Positions 25,901-33,918 of a stretch of 59,952 nucleotides of DNA are shown here, piece after piece. A program made the translations under genes and the position numbers. The stretch is taken from assembly GCA_900316015.1 (NCBI GenBank), contig ONBG01000016.1:1-59952 (forward strand). Direction: 5' to 3'. The notes under the pieces are model-generated. The model did not search any database, was not told where the DNA came from, and saw nothing but the letters and a program-made list of their open reading frames with translations. Source of the DNA: an uncultured Prevotella sp. Its GTDB lineage: Bacteria > Bacteroidota > Bacteroidia > Bacteroidales > Bacteroidaceae. Position 1 is the first letter of the stretch. Each line of letters opens with the position of its first letter.

Positions 25901-26412
25901 CGAGCATTCGGAGAAGCCATGAAAAGAGATACAGGAGACGTCCCCCCAATCACCTGATTGCCATAGACCAGGAAATACAAGCGATCCATCTTATCGAAAT
26001 TGAAGGATTCTTTATCCTGCTCTAAAAACATCTCTAAGGTTTCGCCAAGCAGTCTGTGGGAGTCATCAGCCTTCAAACGTTGCAATTCAACATCCTTATT
26101 CCATTCGATGATATGGAGAACATTCCGCAGTTCCGTATAGTTATAGAAAAGCTGCGCAATGTCAAGAGCATTGGCTACCAATTTCTCGTCCATAGCCTCA
26201 CCTTGCAAGTTGGAGTGCATGGACAGACGCTTGAACGCGTTTTTCACTAAGTCCATCTGGGCAAAAGGAGAAGGAATGGCCGTCCGGGGCTGACTGGAGA
26301 GTCCACCGTTCGGGTCGGCAATCATCTCAATCTCATCAGCACCATACTGGCTATTCAGTGGGATCCAACCCTCGCCGGTCGTTTTATTATTATAAGATAA
26401 TATCTTGCTCAT
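22927..26412 (-). CDS. Giant actin/Hsp70-fold ATPase, SrfB-like
   Basis: The 1161-residue protein has two halves. Residues 1-590 show no domain I recognise. From about 595 on, the actin/Hsp70/sugar-kinase signatures appear in the right order: phosphate-1 VDFGTTNTHVE (600-610), MPESVAPYY (788-796), phosphate-2 DIGGGSSDVVVF (815-826) and an adenosine loop FSGTGSKVLDIVG (963-975). It should bind and hydrolyse ATP. Size and motifs recall the virulence protein SrfB family, though no search could be run. No signal peptide or clear membrane segment is seen, so it is probably cytoplasmic. It follows the tubulin-like gene by 17 bases and precedes the coiled-coil gene by three, which suggests a complex. 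Confidence 0.8.
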   Translation of the reverse strand: MSKILSYNNKTTGEGWIPLNSQYGADEIEMIADPNGGLSSQPRTAIPSPFAQMDLVKNAFKRLSMHSNLQGEAMDEKLVANALDIAQLFYNYTELRNVLHIIEWNKDVELQRLKADDSHRLLGETLEMFLEQDKESFNFDKMDRLYFLVYGNQVIGGTSPVSLFMASPNAREHLYAIPVEQNVNLFDLWRPLYMRNEGFIKYIYALFTGYPELKKYCGEVNSYLITNFHLLQPNLQNQILNEIGNPEAFDLAGVDKAKTYLAVNCQLMDEGVQVMGVPFYCTRPEDIQAAIESSDFLMVPTRDIPNGEKIPLVLQNHLNAPQTDPFRYITSPWTDATVIRPEDYAEVPEKRVLPATSHQYPWLTADDFFQPALIKLDYTIDRDCFFDGNLSLGSRETDDSDFLLPLKPLFFKYFNVSDLWGTISGRPKFEMVHTQTGSTESVKAILRIPVKKEGKFITLERNYFAAHHVDLKYDAKNDRGYFITVPFAISIFPFVHTDFLKQYNVQLVDRALGLLNNYRLRLKFFHNGYLNKIDDRQVVDRVRSQKSIKQVESHYYRLGSDFDYMTVILQNEKEETAAEGILCPYWHEYVPGHEAYTFSVDFGTTNTHVECMVGENMPEPLKISSVSRDRLLATLYNGENLLYDVIMKQEFLPKNIGDDYGFPQRTVLSECELLDAENVDEIVALGDANIPFIYEKESIGNGNRIVPNLKWSTEVANSKRVRSYLTELALLMRAKVLLENGDIAKTRLVWFYPLSMKVGNVRKMGEMWTKIFREVFGVQGGENNLIHMPESVAPYYFYKSSSKFRGAASSVASIDIGGGSSDVVVFESNAQQPSILTSFRFAANVLFGDGFSEIPHGDTNPMLIKYVDYFKRLFRSDEDKYGELLGILEDITEKRKSEDINAFLFSVVNNKVVGGNDVFSYNMRLNEDGYRKIIFIYFFVALIYYVAKMMKHRHLEKPKSVMFSGTGSKVLDIVGSQRDLDQISQAVFERVYEEKYDTDGFSIVMEKKEPKQITCRGALMQVRDAAGCDQVAALNRLMDDFDSSLKYNYSVISKEKLTYDDMDDVQVRNEIVQQVKEYNSFFIQLCEDIHVVDRFLVEHSALQRFKEYVNKDLEHHLVNGWNFVNKNQEEKNGSDPIEDTVFFYPIIGSIRDNLIENLREE

Positions 26413-26429
26413 TTTCGAATTTTCTGCAA

Positions 26430-27974
26430 CTAAATGATTCCATTATATTTCTCATCGATCACCTTGTCAAGAGTTTCGTCTAAGAGATCCATCAATTTGT
26501 AGGCAACCCTGTCCGTACCATATTTCTGCGTCTTGACAGCTTGTTGTGAAGCCTTGTTCAAAGCCGACAATAATGTCTTATAGTCAATTGTTGACTTAAA
26601 AAATCCACTTTTAGGTATGATACCCGTTAGGCAATCGCTTAGTTTCTCCGTATTGAGGTTAAAGGGAATGAAGCTACGTTGATTACCTCGTAATTCCTTG
26701 AGCCACTGGAGGTAAGATACGAAGAAATTGGATGTCAGCGTAGAAAAGAAGGATGTGGAAAGGAAGCCGTTTCCCAATTCAGGCTTATCTTCAGTATACC
26801 CCCGGCCAATGTCATGGCGGAACTGATGGGTGATATACATATATGCCAAATGGAATTTAATTAACTGCCGGTTGAGCATGCTACGGGTTGACAAGCCAAA
26901 ATCCTTCAGGCTCAGCGTCATCTTGTCGTTAGCTAATCCATACTCCTTGTAAATGGGATTCTGAGCATTGCCATTCACAGTCCGCAATTGGTCATCGGGA
27001 ATAGACAGGAAATCCAAGATAGCAAGTGCCCCGACATATTCCACGACATGGGCATCATTACGCTGTCCGTTCCCTCCAGGATCATTGAAATAAGGATTTG
27101 ATGGCACCTCATCACCTAAATAATAGCATACATTCACCTTAGAAAAAGGAAGATCTACACCATTCTGGCGAAGTCCGGTCAGGTTATCATGATAATAAAA
27201 CAGAGCCGACTTCGTCTTAGAAATAAAGTCAGCCCGGGAGATCGGACTCTTCTCGTCTTGCTGCACATTGAAATAAGGAAGGACAGTCAAGGCACCTACA
27301 CGTGCATCACGCAAGTCACCCCGATTATTGATCATGGCATTGTTGCCTGCATTCCTGATATTCTTCACTATAATGGGGTACCCCGCTGCGCCTGTGCCGC
27401 CGAAAATGGAACTGACAATAAAGATACGGTCACGCTTCTGGAAGACATTTGAGAACTGGCGGAATTCCTCTGAGTCCTTGAATTCATTGAGAGCCACGCT
27501 ACCAATATTCGGACTACCAACGAACCCTATATCCATTTTTGTATCCAACTGATCATTGGAGAACATCATGGAGCATAAAGCCTGGTTGGCTGTATCCAAC
27601 GTACTATATGCTATAAAATCCTGAAACTTCTTAGATTGAATAGCCCCCATATTAAACAGGAAGGTATCACTGAGGTTGGACCCATTCGGAAGGATGTCAC
27701 TCAAGGTAGAGATCTTTACAGAGAAGAAGCCTTTTGTCACGTCCACAGAAGATCCATATAAAGACAGGCGTATCTGACGATACCATCGTAGTAAGTTCTC
27801 AGTGCGCTTTAAGTCCTCATTTGCCTTATGAGGATCTACAATAACAGGGACAATCTCCAAGGGCATGGGCTGACCAGCCTCATCCAAAGGATGTATTCCC
27901 GCAGCCAACTGCATAACAAGTGGACGCATCACACGGGATCCGGTTCCACCTACGAGGAAAAGAAATAGTCTCAT
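26430..27974 (-). CDS. Tubulin/FtsZ-superfamily protein (Tubulin_2-like)
   Basis: The 514-residue protein opens with a beta strand and a glycine loop (LFLFLVGGTGSRVMRPL, 3-19), as in tubulin-like GTPases. It contains the T4-type signature at 190-198 (IFGGTGAAG), equivalent to GGGTGSG of FtsZ and tubulin, after strand RIFIVSS. Asp/Asn-containing loops between (VIVDPHK, GFVGSPNIGS) fit nucleotide contacts. This matches the divergent tubulin families described as FtsZl/Tubulin_2, which occur with vWA proteins and are proposed to act in membrane remodelling. Nucleotide use and polymerisation are untested. The gene sits in the middle of the operon, after a membrane protein and before an actin-fold ATPase. 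Confidence 0.8.
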   Translation of the reverse strand: MRLFLFLVGGTGSRVMRPLVMQLAAGIHPLDEAGQPMPLEIVPVIVDPHKANEDLKRTENLLRWYRQIRLSLYGSSVDVTKGFFSVKISTLSDILPNGSNLSDTFLFNMGAIQSKKFQDFIAYSTLDTANQALCSMMFSNDQLDTKMDIGFVGSPNIGSVALNEFKDSEEFRQFSNVFQKRDRIFIVSSIFGGTGAAGYPIIVKNIRNAGNNAMINNRGDLRDARVGALTVLPYFNVQQDEKSPISRADFISKTKSALFYYHDNLTGLRQNGVDLPFSKVNVCYYLGDEVPSNPYFNDPGGNGQRNDAHVVEYVGALAILDFLSIPDDQLRTVNGNAQNPIYKEYGLANDKMTLSLKDFGLSTRSMLNRQLIKFHLAYMYITHQFRHDIGRGYTEDKPELGNGFLSTSFFSTLTSNFFVSYLQWLKELRGNQRSFIPFNLNTEKLSDCLTGIIPKSGFFKSTIDYKTLLSALNKASQQAVKTQKYGTDRVAYKLMDLLDETLDKVIDEKYNGII

Positions 27975-28007
27975 TTCGCTAACAATTGAGGATTATTCTA
28001 TGTATGA

Positions 28008-28451
28008 CTATTCAGGAATCGGGGTATGACGGCAGTTTACAGACCACCAACGGATCGAAAAGGATACCACTACGAATAACATCAATTCGATGAGTACGTC
28101 ACGCATACAGAAATTAAACAACTGAGTTGAGAGATCATATCCCCCACTGGAAAGCACATAATCAATCAATATATAGACCAAGATGGGTGAGATAATCGCA
28201 GCCGCGCCCGCCATGATCAACCAGTGATACCAGCGACTGAAACGAACAGAGTCGATGACATAGTAAAAGCCGAGTGCCATCAGCCACGCCACGCCCACCG
28301 TCGCCAATGCGGCTATGAAGTAAAGGGACTCATTCCACATTGCGTTTGAGAACTCATTATCATCGTAAAACCACTCAAGAATGGGAGAAGGGAAGACCAG
28401 GAAGAGAAGCGAGATCACAATCCCTAAAATAAACATTATCGAATTCTTCAT
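28008..28451 (-). CDS. Four-helix inner-membrane protein of the tubulin/actin-like operon
   Basis: The 147-residue protein has four hydrophobic segments, at about residues 4-24, 43-66, 77-97 and 112-131, joined by short loops. One loop carries acidic residues (EWFYDDNEFS). No family was recognised. It starts 12 bases after the vWA lipoprotein gene and precedes the tubulin-like gene by 33 bases. It could be the membrane anchor linking the outer lipoprotein to the cytoplasmic NTPases; that is an inference. Confidence 0.7.
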   Translation of the reverse strand: MKNSIMFILGIVISLLFLVFPSPILEWFYDDNEFSNAMWNESLYFIAALATVGVAWLMALGFYYVIDSVRFSRWYHWLIMAGAAAIISPILVYILIDYVLSSGGYDLSTQLFNFCMRDVLIELMLFVVVSFSIRWWSVNCRHTPIPE

Positions 28452-28463
28452 CTTGCGTATATA

Positions 28464-29972
28464 TTATTTAGAAAATTTCAGGTCCATCTTGAAGTAATAA
28501 GGCGTTCCATCCGAATTCTTCTGGTAACTGTCATAAATTCCTTGCAGCAGATATTTCAACCCAAACGTAGTATTGCTGAAATTGCCATTAGAGAGATTTG
28601 TATCATCATCATTAGAGGAAGACTGTACCCAGCCCGGCAAACGGTTGACCAACTGAATAGCTACATCTTGGTCGTGGCTCACCTGTTTCATCTCCAGGAT
28701 AAAGAGATGGGTGGCAGAACCTAAGTACTGCCGCTCATTGGGCTTCACATCTCGAGATGATATTCTCTTGATTTCCTTGATGACGAGATCATCATCCGAG
28801 CTTATCTGATAATTGGAAGGATCTGTCAAATAATGATCATCGATGAACATTCCACTCAGGTCGACGGCTAAAGCAAGCCGCAGGTCACCTGAATTCTTAT
28901 CAGGAGAAATGTCCTTAATCCTGGTAATCTGAGTTCCCTGTCCATGCTCCGGATGAAAGCGTCCCCGGATCTTCGGATCGTTCAAAAGCAAAGAGTAATA
29001 AGGATGATAGATGCCATTTGTATCAAAAAGATACATATTCTGATAACCGCGTAGTTCAGAAAAATGACAGAAGGATGCATAGTTCTTGTCTTTCGACAAC
29101 CGTGCCATGTTAGCGTTGCTTCCGACAATCACGATATAATAAGGGCGGTATCCACTATAGTTCTTTCCTGTGGAAGGTGCATTATAAGAATAGTAAGGAC
29201 CCTGATAACTGCCACGCATCTTGATAATCAGCATGGACTTATCCTTTACCTGCGCTTTGAAAACAGCATTGGTCATTCCCTGTGCTTCGGCGAAAACTTT
29301 TTGCGGATTAATGCCAAGCATCGATTTTGTGGAATAGATCATGTCGGTCACCAAGATGCTTAGCTCATTCTTCCCTGTTTTGTTCAACAGATCTGTGAAG
29401 ATTTTAGAAAAATCAGTATAGCTGGGATCACCCAATCCCTTGGTAGACTCAAAGATATTAGGATCGGATATAAACTTGCTGAACCCCTGCGGATACTTGT
29501 TCACGCTACTATTAACAACATATATCCGATTATCATCATTGTTTCCCGGAAGATTATTTAAGAGCTGGACAATAGCAGCCTTAAAAGATCCATCTCCATG
29601 GGGAGCATCATAAGGTGTCATACTTCCTGACCGCTCTAAATAAAAGTTGACAGTAAAGTACTCTTTTTCTCCTATGCCAATAAAAGCAATCTCCTTAGGC
29701 GGGCGACGATGAGAGAAAAACTGCGAGATGTACTCCGTTACAGCATCTGCATTGATTTGACCGTCTTTATAGAACTCATGCCATTTTGCTTGATGGGAAT
29801 CCAAATAATCCGTTATCTTCTTCCAGTCACCCGCATCAATGGTAGCATCCGCATCTGCTAATTCCACCAATAACCTGTTAAATTCCTTTTTTTGTTTGTT
29901 CCCACAGCCAGATAGGAAAAAAACAAATAGGAAGAGGACACTATATAATGATATCTTATTCCATTTTTCCAT
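28464..29972 (-). CDS. Lipoprotein with a vWA-like domain, first gene of the tubulin/actin-like operon
   Basis: The 502-residue protein has a lipoprotein signal (lipobox LSGC, Cys23) and a helical stretch to about 95. A vWA-like domain runs from about 105 to 290: strand FTVNFYLERSGSM carries the metal-site SxS, and LSILVTDMIYS has a later conserved Asp. In the usual DxSxS motif the first residue is Asp; here it is Glu (ERSGS). Residues 320-502 form a second domain of unknown type. It is anchored to a membrane outside the cytoplasm. A promoter (TATCTTTG) lies 33 bases upstream, so this gene starts the operon. Confidence 0.75.
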   Translation of the reverse strand: MEKWNKISLYSVLFLFVFFLSGCGNKQKKEFNRLLVELADADATIDAGDWKKITDYLDSHQAKWHEFYKDGQINADAVTEYISQFFSHRRPPKEIAFIGIGEKEYFTVNFYLERSGSMTPYDAPHGDGSFKAAIVQLLNNLPGNNDDNRIYVVNSSVNKYPQGFSKFISDPNIFESTKGLGDPSYTDFSKIFTDLLNKTGKNELSILVTDMIYSTKSMLGINPQKVFAEAQGMTNAVFKAQVKDKSMLIIKMRGSYQGPYYSYNAPSTGKNYSGYRPYYIVIVGSNANMARLSKDKNYASFCHFSELRGYQNMYLFDTNGIYHPYYSLLLNDPKIRGRFHPEHGQGTQITRIKDISPDKNSGDLRLALAVDLSGMFIDDHYLTDPSNYQISSDDDLVIKEIKRISSRDVKPNERQYLGSATHLFILEMKQVSHDQDVAIQLVNRLPGWVQSSSNDDDTNLSNGNFSNTTFGLKYLLQGIYDSYQKNSDGTPYYFKMDLKFSK

Positions 29973-30004
29973 ATTGGTTAGACGATTTATATCCAGTTTA
30001 GTTG

Positions 30005-30012
30005 CAAAGATA
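30005..30012 (-). promoter_or_regulatory. Promoter of the tubulin/actin-like operon
   Basis: TATCTTTG on the minus strand, exact -7 match, 33 bases before the lipoprotein ATG; the -33 region is weak. It makes the six-gene unit independent of the metA-U32 genes upstream. Confidence 0.6.
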
Positions 30013-30075
30013 CTAAAAAAAGAATGATTCTTACACTTTTCAGTCTAAGATTTAATAATAATCAACAAACAAAAG

Positions 30076-31080
30076 TCAGTCATTGATGGCTCCACAATGC
30101 GGACATCTACCCTTGTGGTGCAACTTTGCCCCACAGTTCCCACAGATATAATAAGCCCTATGATGAACAAAATACTGACTCAAGGAAAAATAGAAATAAA
30201 AGGCAAGGATCACATAGCCCAAATAATACAGAGTTGTGACACTGAAGATCAAATAATCGATGGCACAGACTGCTGCCAGTCCACACAAGTAAAGGACAGC
30301 CTCACCATACGGCAGCTGATGGAAAGCATCGTCAATGGCGGCGATCGCCACAATCAACATCGCCCATACTGAGCACAAGAACACAGACAAGAGGGTTGGC
30401 ACCGAGAACGGATTCAGGGTCGGATGGAAATAGAAATGCCGCCACACCTCTGGGGCAAAGATTTGTATACTCGCATAAAAGGTTGCTGCGGAGGCAACTA
30501 TTAATGCTAAAAGGGTCGGATAGAAGGAGTCTATATCACGGAAATGCACAATATGGGCATTCCCTCGTAATAATTTCCTGATCACATACAGGGCTCCAAT
30601 CAAACAGATAACAATCAGGAAGATGATGACATGACGGTCGGAGAACGTAGAGATAAACTGGGAGATCGGATCATCAGGAACCACATGGGGAAGCAAGGAA
30701 GACTCGTGCACCCACCCAAAAGACGATTGCTCTGTTGCCAATTCTACCCAGACAGAATCCACGGAATCATTAGGGATCATGCGAATGTCAGCTACCACCA
30801 GACGAGAATGTTCCTTGACATAGAAGGAATCGACCTGCATTCCCATGACAACCTCTTCAGGTTGCTGCCGGATCAATGCCATGGAATCGCTCTTGACTAT
30901 AAAATTATAGTTATTGGTGTAATGATGAGAAGAGTAAAACGACAAGGAGTCAATTTGTTTCGCGCTCAACTGGGTGATCACCTCCTGATGACCAGTCTGA
31001 TGATTATAGCAAGAAGCCAAGCATGCCACCAATAACAGGAGAAGTCCTAAACTATGGAAGAAGGAACGACTATTCTGCAT
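30076..31080 (-). CDS. Multi-spanning membrane protein with N-terminal SH3-like region and C-terminal zinc ribbon
   Basis: The 334-residue protein starts with a lipoprotein-like signal (CLASC near residue 24). A beta-rich region at about 70-135 (VDSFYVKEHSRLVVADI, SFGWVHESSLLP) resembles an SH3b domain. Five or six membrane helices fill 150-310, and a zinc ribbon ends the protein (CGNC and CPHC). Its start overlaps the end of the U32 gene by 11 bases, so it belongs to the metA-U32 transcript. It lies just upstream of the tubulin/actin-like operon, whose last gene is also a membrane zinc-ribbon protein; a link is possible but unproven. Function unknown. Confidence 0.7.
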   Translation of the reverse strand: MQNSRSFFHSLGLLLLLVACLASCYNHQTGHQEVITQLSAKQIDSLSFYSSHHYTNNYNFIVKSDSMALIRQQPEEVVMGMQVDSFYVKEHSRLVVADIRMIPNDSVDSVWVELATEQSSFGWVHESSLLPHVVPDDPISQFISTFSDRHVIIFLIVICLIGALYVIRKLLRGNAHIVHFRDIDSFYPTLLALIVASAATFYASIQIFAPEVWRHFYFHPTLNPFSVPTLLSVFLCSVWAMLIVAIAAIDDAFHQLPYGEAVLYLCGLAAVCAIDYLIFSVTTLYYLGYVILAFYFYFSLSQYFVHHRAYYICGNCGAKLHHKGRCPHCGAIND

Positions 31081-32899
31081 AGATATTCATCTGACATTCT
31101 GAACATTGGAACTGCAAACGGAACTGGCGTCCATCAGGGAGCCGCAAGTAGAGGGGTTCATGCCATACAGGGGGTCGCCCACCACGCTTGACGCAATATC
31201 CCAGGGTATAACGAATGCAATAACGGCATTGCATGATCAAGGGATGAGGACCACACCCTCCCCTTTCGAAAGCATCTGTGATGGTTTTCAATCCTTGTTT
31301 TGCATAGAATGACTTCGACAAATGATTGGAGATATTATAAAGATAAGGATATTGTTTATATTCTATTCCCTGCATAGGGACAGGCAGCAATGGCGAAGGT
31401 TGTCTAACCTCTCGTTTCGGCTGAAAGCATTTGACATTCTCCACTAATCTCCGACGAAGGTCCGAAAGGAAACTATTTGGAATGAAATACTGGTCAGCTC
31501 CTTCCAATATTTCAACATGCTCACAGAGGAATGGGGTATTCCCTAATTTGGTCAATTGCCTTACAATATTGTCTTGCTGTGGCTTTTGTGCCATTTGATG
31601 GGAGAAATACCCATCTGCACTGGCTAAAAGATGTCCATCTTCCGACCTCATCTCCGCCCTGAACCCTGCAGGTCTTGCGGAAAAGGAGATCTTTACAGGT
31701 ATTTTCCTTACTGCTGTTTCCCTGGAAAGCAATTTTTCAAATGCTACATCTTGGTTCCTATACAGTCCCATCCCTACCCGGAGATGCGCTGGCATCTTGA
31801 AAGGATAAAGACGATTGCCTTCTGTCCTATTGACACGAAAGCCTTCCAGCTCATGCTTTTCATTAACAAAGCACAATCCGTCACCATTAGAAAAGGCTGC
31901 CGTACCGGCAACTGTCAAGGAATTGTTTTTTAATTCCTTCACCCTTCCGACATACTCTCCCATTGCTTTCGGTGTATCGAAAGAAACTATATCGGGCTGA
32001 CGACCCTGCAAGAAGTAAGTAGTAAAGCCTCGGTTAAAAGTCTTTTTCAAATCCGGTTCAAAAGCATAATCGACCCGTCCTGAGGAAGCCCTACGGTAAA
32101 GGTCTGGATGACGGCTAATCACCTCATTCAACCTACAGCTGTAGGCAGAAACAACATTCTTTACATAATCCACATCCTTTAGCCTACCTTCTATCTTAAA
32201 AGAGGAAGCACCAGCCTCAGCAATTTCTTCAAGATGATCAACCTGACATAAGTCTTTCAAGGATAAGAGGTGTCTTTGGTGCAAGATCTCTGTTCCTTCA
32301 CTGTCTACCAAGTCAAACTTCAACCTGCAGAACTGGGCACATTCCCCCCTATTAGCACTTCGATGAAAACAATACTGAGAGGCGTAACAGACACCAGAAT
32401 AACTGACGCATAAGGCTCCATGTACAAATACCTCCAAGTCTATATCCGGAACAGCATGACGTATAGAGCTGATCTCATCCAAGGACAACTCTCGTGCCAA
32501 CACAGCCCTTTCAAATCCAAGGGACTTAAGCCATGCAACCTTTTCCGGAGTACGATTATCTGTTTGGGTAGAGGCATGGAGAGGAATGGTAGTCTTTCCC
32601 ACCAATGACATGTCTTGGACCAATAAGGCATCCACGCCAGCCTTCTCCAGTTCATCTACCATACGCTGTGTGGCAGCCAATTCCTCATCATAGATAATCG
32701 TATTGACAGTCACATAGACTTTAACCCGGAAGAGATGGGCATATTGGCAAAGCTGCCTGATATCGTCCAGGGAATTGCCCGCTGCCGCCCTTGCGCCGAA
32801 GCGCTGTGCACCGATATAGACAGCGTCTGCTCCATGGTCAATGGCAGCGATACCACATTCAAGGTTCTTGGCAGGAGCCAACAGTTCCAATTCTCGCAT
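31070..32899 (-). CDS. Peptidase U32 family protein (RlhA/TrhP-like RNA hydroxylation family)
   Basis: The 609-residue protein starts MRELELLAPAKN with the family opening, then GADAVYIGAQRFGARA. The U32 signature follows at about 165-185 (EVFVHGALCVSYSGVCYAS), with further cysteines in GECAQFC. The C-terminal half fits the DUF3656-type extension of long members and ends in a cysteine cluster (CRYCIRYTLGYC, CSEC). Although named peptidases, characterised U32 proteins of E. coli hydroxylate cytidine or uridine in RNA (RlhA, TrhP) and probably carry an Fe-S cluster. Which RNA this one acts on is unclear. It follows metA by seven bases and overlaps the next gene. Confidence 0.85.
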   Translation of the reverse strand: MRELELLAPAKNLECGIAAIDHGADAVYIGAQRFGARAAAGNSLDDIRQLCQYAHLFRVKVYVTVNTIIYDEELAATQRMVDELEKAGVDALLVQDMSLVGKTTIPLHASTQTDNRTPEKVAWLKSLGFERAVLARELSLDEISSIRHAVPDIDLEVFVHGALCVSYSGVCYASQYCFHRSANRGECAQFCRLKFDLVDSEGTEILHQRHLLSLKDLCQVDHLEEIAEAGASSFKIEGRLKDVDYVKNVVSAYSCRLNEVISRHPDLYRRASSGRVDYAFEPDLKKTFNRGFTTYFLQGRQPDIVSFDTPKAMGEYVGRVKELKNNSLTVAGTAAFSNGDGLCFVNEKHELEGFRVNRTEGNRLYPFKMPAHLRVGMGLYRNQDVAFEKLLSRETAVRKIPVKISFSARPAGFRAEMRSEDGHLLASADGYFSHQMAQKPQQDNIVRQLTKLGNTPFLCEHVEILEGADQYFIPNSFLSDLRRRLVENVKCFQPKREVRQPSPLLPVPMQGIEYKQYPYLYNISNHLSKSFYAKQGLKTITDAFERGGCGPHPLIMQCRYCIRYTLGYCVKRGGRPPVWHEPLYLRLPDGRQFRLQFQCSECQMNIYAE

Positions 32900-32906
32900 C
32901 TATAAT

Positions 32907-33824
32907 CTATTTGATATCTTCAATATTATAAGGAGTCTCCTGATAGACATAATAATTGATCCAATTGCTGAACAGGAGATTCGCATGGGCGCGCCAAGTG
33001 ACCAACGGAAGATTATTTGGATTATCATCTCTGTAATAATGCACAGGCATTTCCACATCATCTCGTTTTCCCATATCCCGTTTATACTCCTTGTCAAGGG
33101 TATCAGGGGCATACTCCAAATGCCCTGTGATAAAGAACTCCCTTCCATCACGTGCCATAACGATGCTGACCCCGCTTTCTGGAGACTCTGCAATCAACGT
33201 CAGATCCTTGTGAGCGAGGATATCCTCCTTGTGCAGTTCCGTGTGCCTGCTATGAGGCATATAAAATACATCATCGAAGCCCCGGAAGATAGGCAACTTA
33301 GGATTCAGCGTATATTGCCGGAAGATGCCAAACATTTTCTTGGGAAGAGGATATTTGGGAATACCATAGTGATAATAGAGCCCAGCCTGAGCTGCCCAAC
33401 AGATATAAAGGGTACTCGTAACATGGTCCCTTGCCCAAGAAAAGATATGGGTGATCTCTTCCCAGTAGTTCACCTCTTCAAACTCCATTTGTTCAACGGG
33501 AGCACCCGTGATGATCATCCCATCGAATTTCTGCTTGGCAAGGATGTCGAAATCCTTATAGAACATCATCATATGCTCTATTGGCGTATTCTTCGGAGTA
33601 TGGCTCTTCAACTTCATGAAGTAAATCTCCAGCTGCAAGGGTGTATTAGACAGCAAACGGATCAAGTCGGTCTCAGTTGTGATCTTCAAAGGCATTAAGT
33701 TGAGAATCACGATCTTCAGAGGACGTATATCCTGTGTAGTAGCACGGGAGTTATCCATCACGAAGATATTTTCCTTCTTGAGAAGTTCAATGGCAGGAAG
33801 TTTATCTGGTAATCTTAACGGCAT
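32907..33824 (-). CDS. metA: Homoserine O-acyltransferase MetA, predicted acetyl-CoA type
   Basis: MetA acylates homoserine in the first committed step of methionine synthesis. The start at 33824 (MPLRLPDKLPAIELL) gives 305 residues; the frame extends to 33965 but that part overlaps the promoter and terminator. The catalytic cysteine is Cys142 (YICWAAQAG), with the His-Glu partners expected in HYGIPK and later loops. Residue 111, in GAPVEQMEF, is Glu. In this family Glu111 goes with acetyl-CoA use and Gly111 with succinyl-CoA, so the enzyme should be an O-acetyltransferase despite the usual annotation as succinyltransferase. It heads a transcript with the U32 gene. Confidence 0.93.
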   Translation of the reverse strand: MPLRLPDKLPAIELLKKENIFVMDNSRATTQDIRPLKIVILNLMPLKITTETDLIRLLSNTPLQLEIYFMKLKSHTPKNTPIEHMMMFYKDFDILAKQKFDGMIITGAPVEQMEFEEVNYWEEITHIFSWARDHVTSTLYICWAAQAGLYYHYGIPKYPLPKKMFGIFRQYTLNPKLPIFRGFDDVFYMPHSRHTELHKEDILAHKDLTLIAESPESGVSIVMARDGREFFITGHLEYAPDTLDKEYKRDMGKRDDVEMPVHYYRDDNPNNLPLVTWRAHANLLFSNWINYYVYQETPYNIEDIK

Positions 33825-33851
33825 TTCTATAATCCTTTCTCTTTCGAAGTG

Positions 33852-33859
33852 CAAAAATA
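33852..33859 (-). promoter_or_regulatory. Promoter -7 element of metA
   Basis: TATTTTTG on the minus strand, 27 bases before the metA ATG. A TTTG at 33876-33879 lies 16 bases upstream, inside the loop of the preceding terminator. Confidence 0.6.
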
Positions 33860-33860
33860 C

Positions 33861-33896
33861 AAAAAAAACGTGGACCAAAGAATATTTAGTCCACGT
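33861..33896 (-). terminator. Terminator of the M13 peptidase gene
   Basis: On the minus strand an 8-bp stem (33889-33896 with 33868-33875) and 13-base loop are followed by eight T (33861-33868). It lies 22 bases after the peptidase stop and overlaps the metA promoter. Confidence 0.85.
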
Positions 33897-33918
33897 TTTA
33901 AATCTAATTATCTTATTC

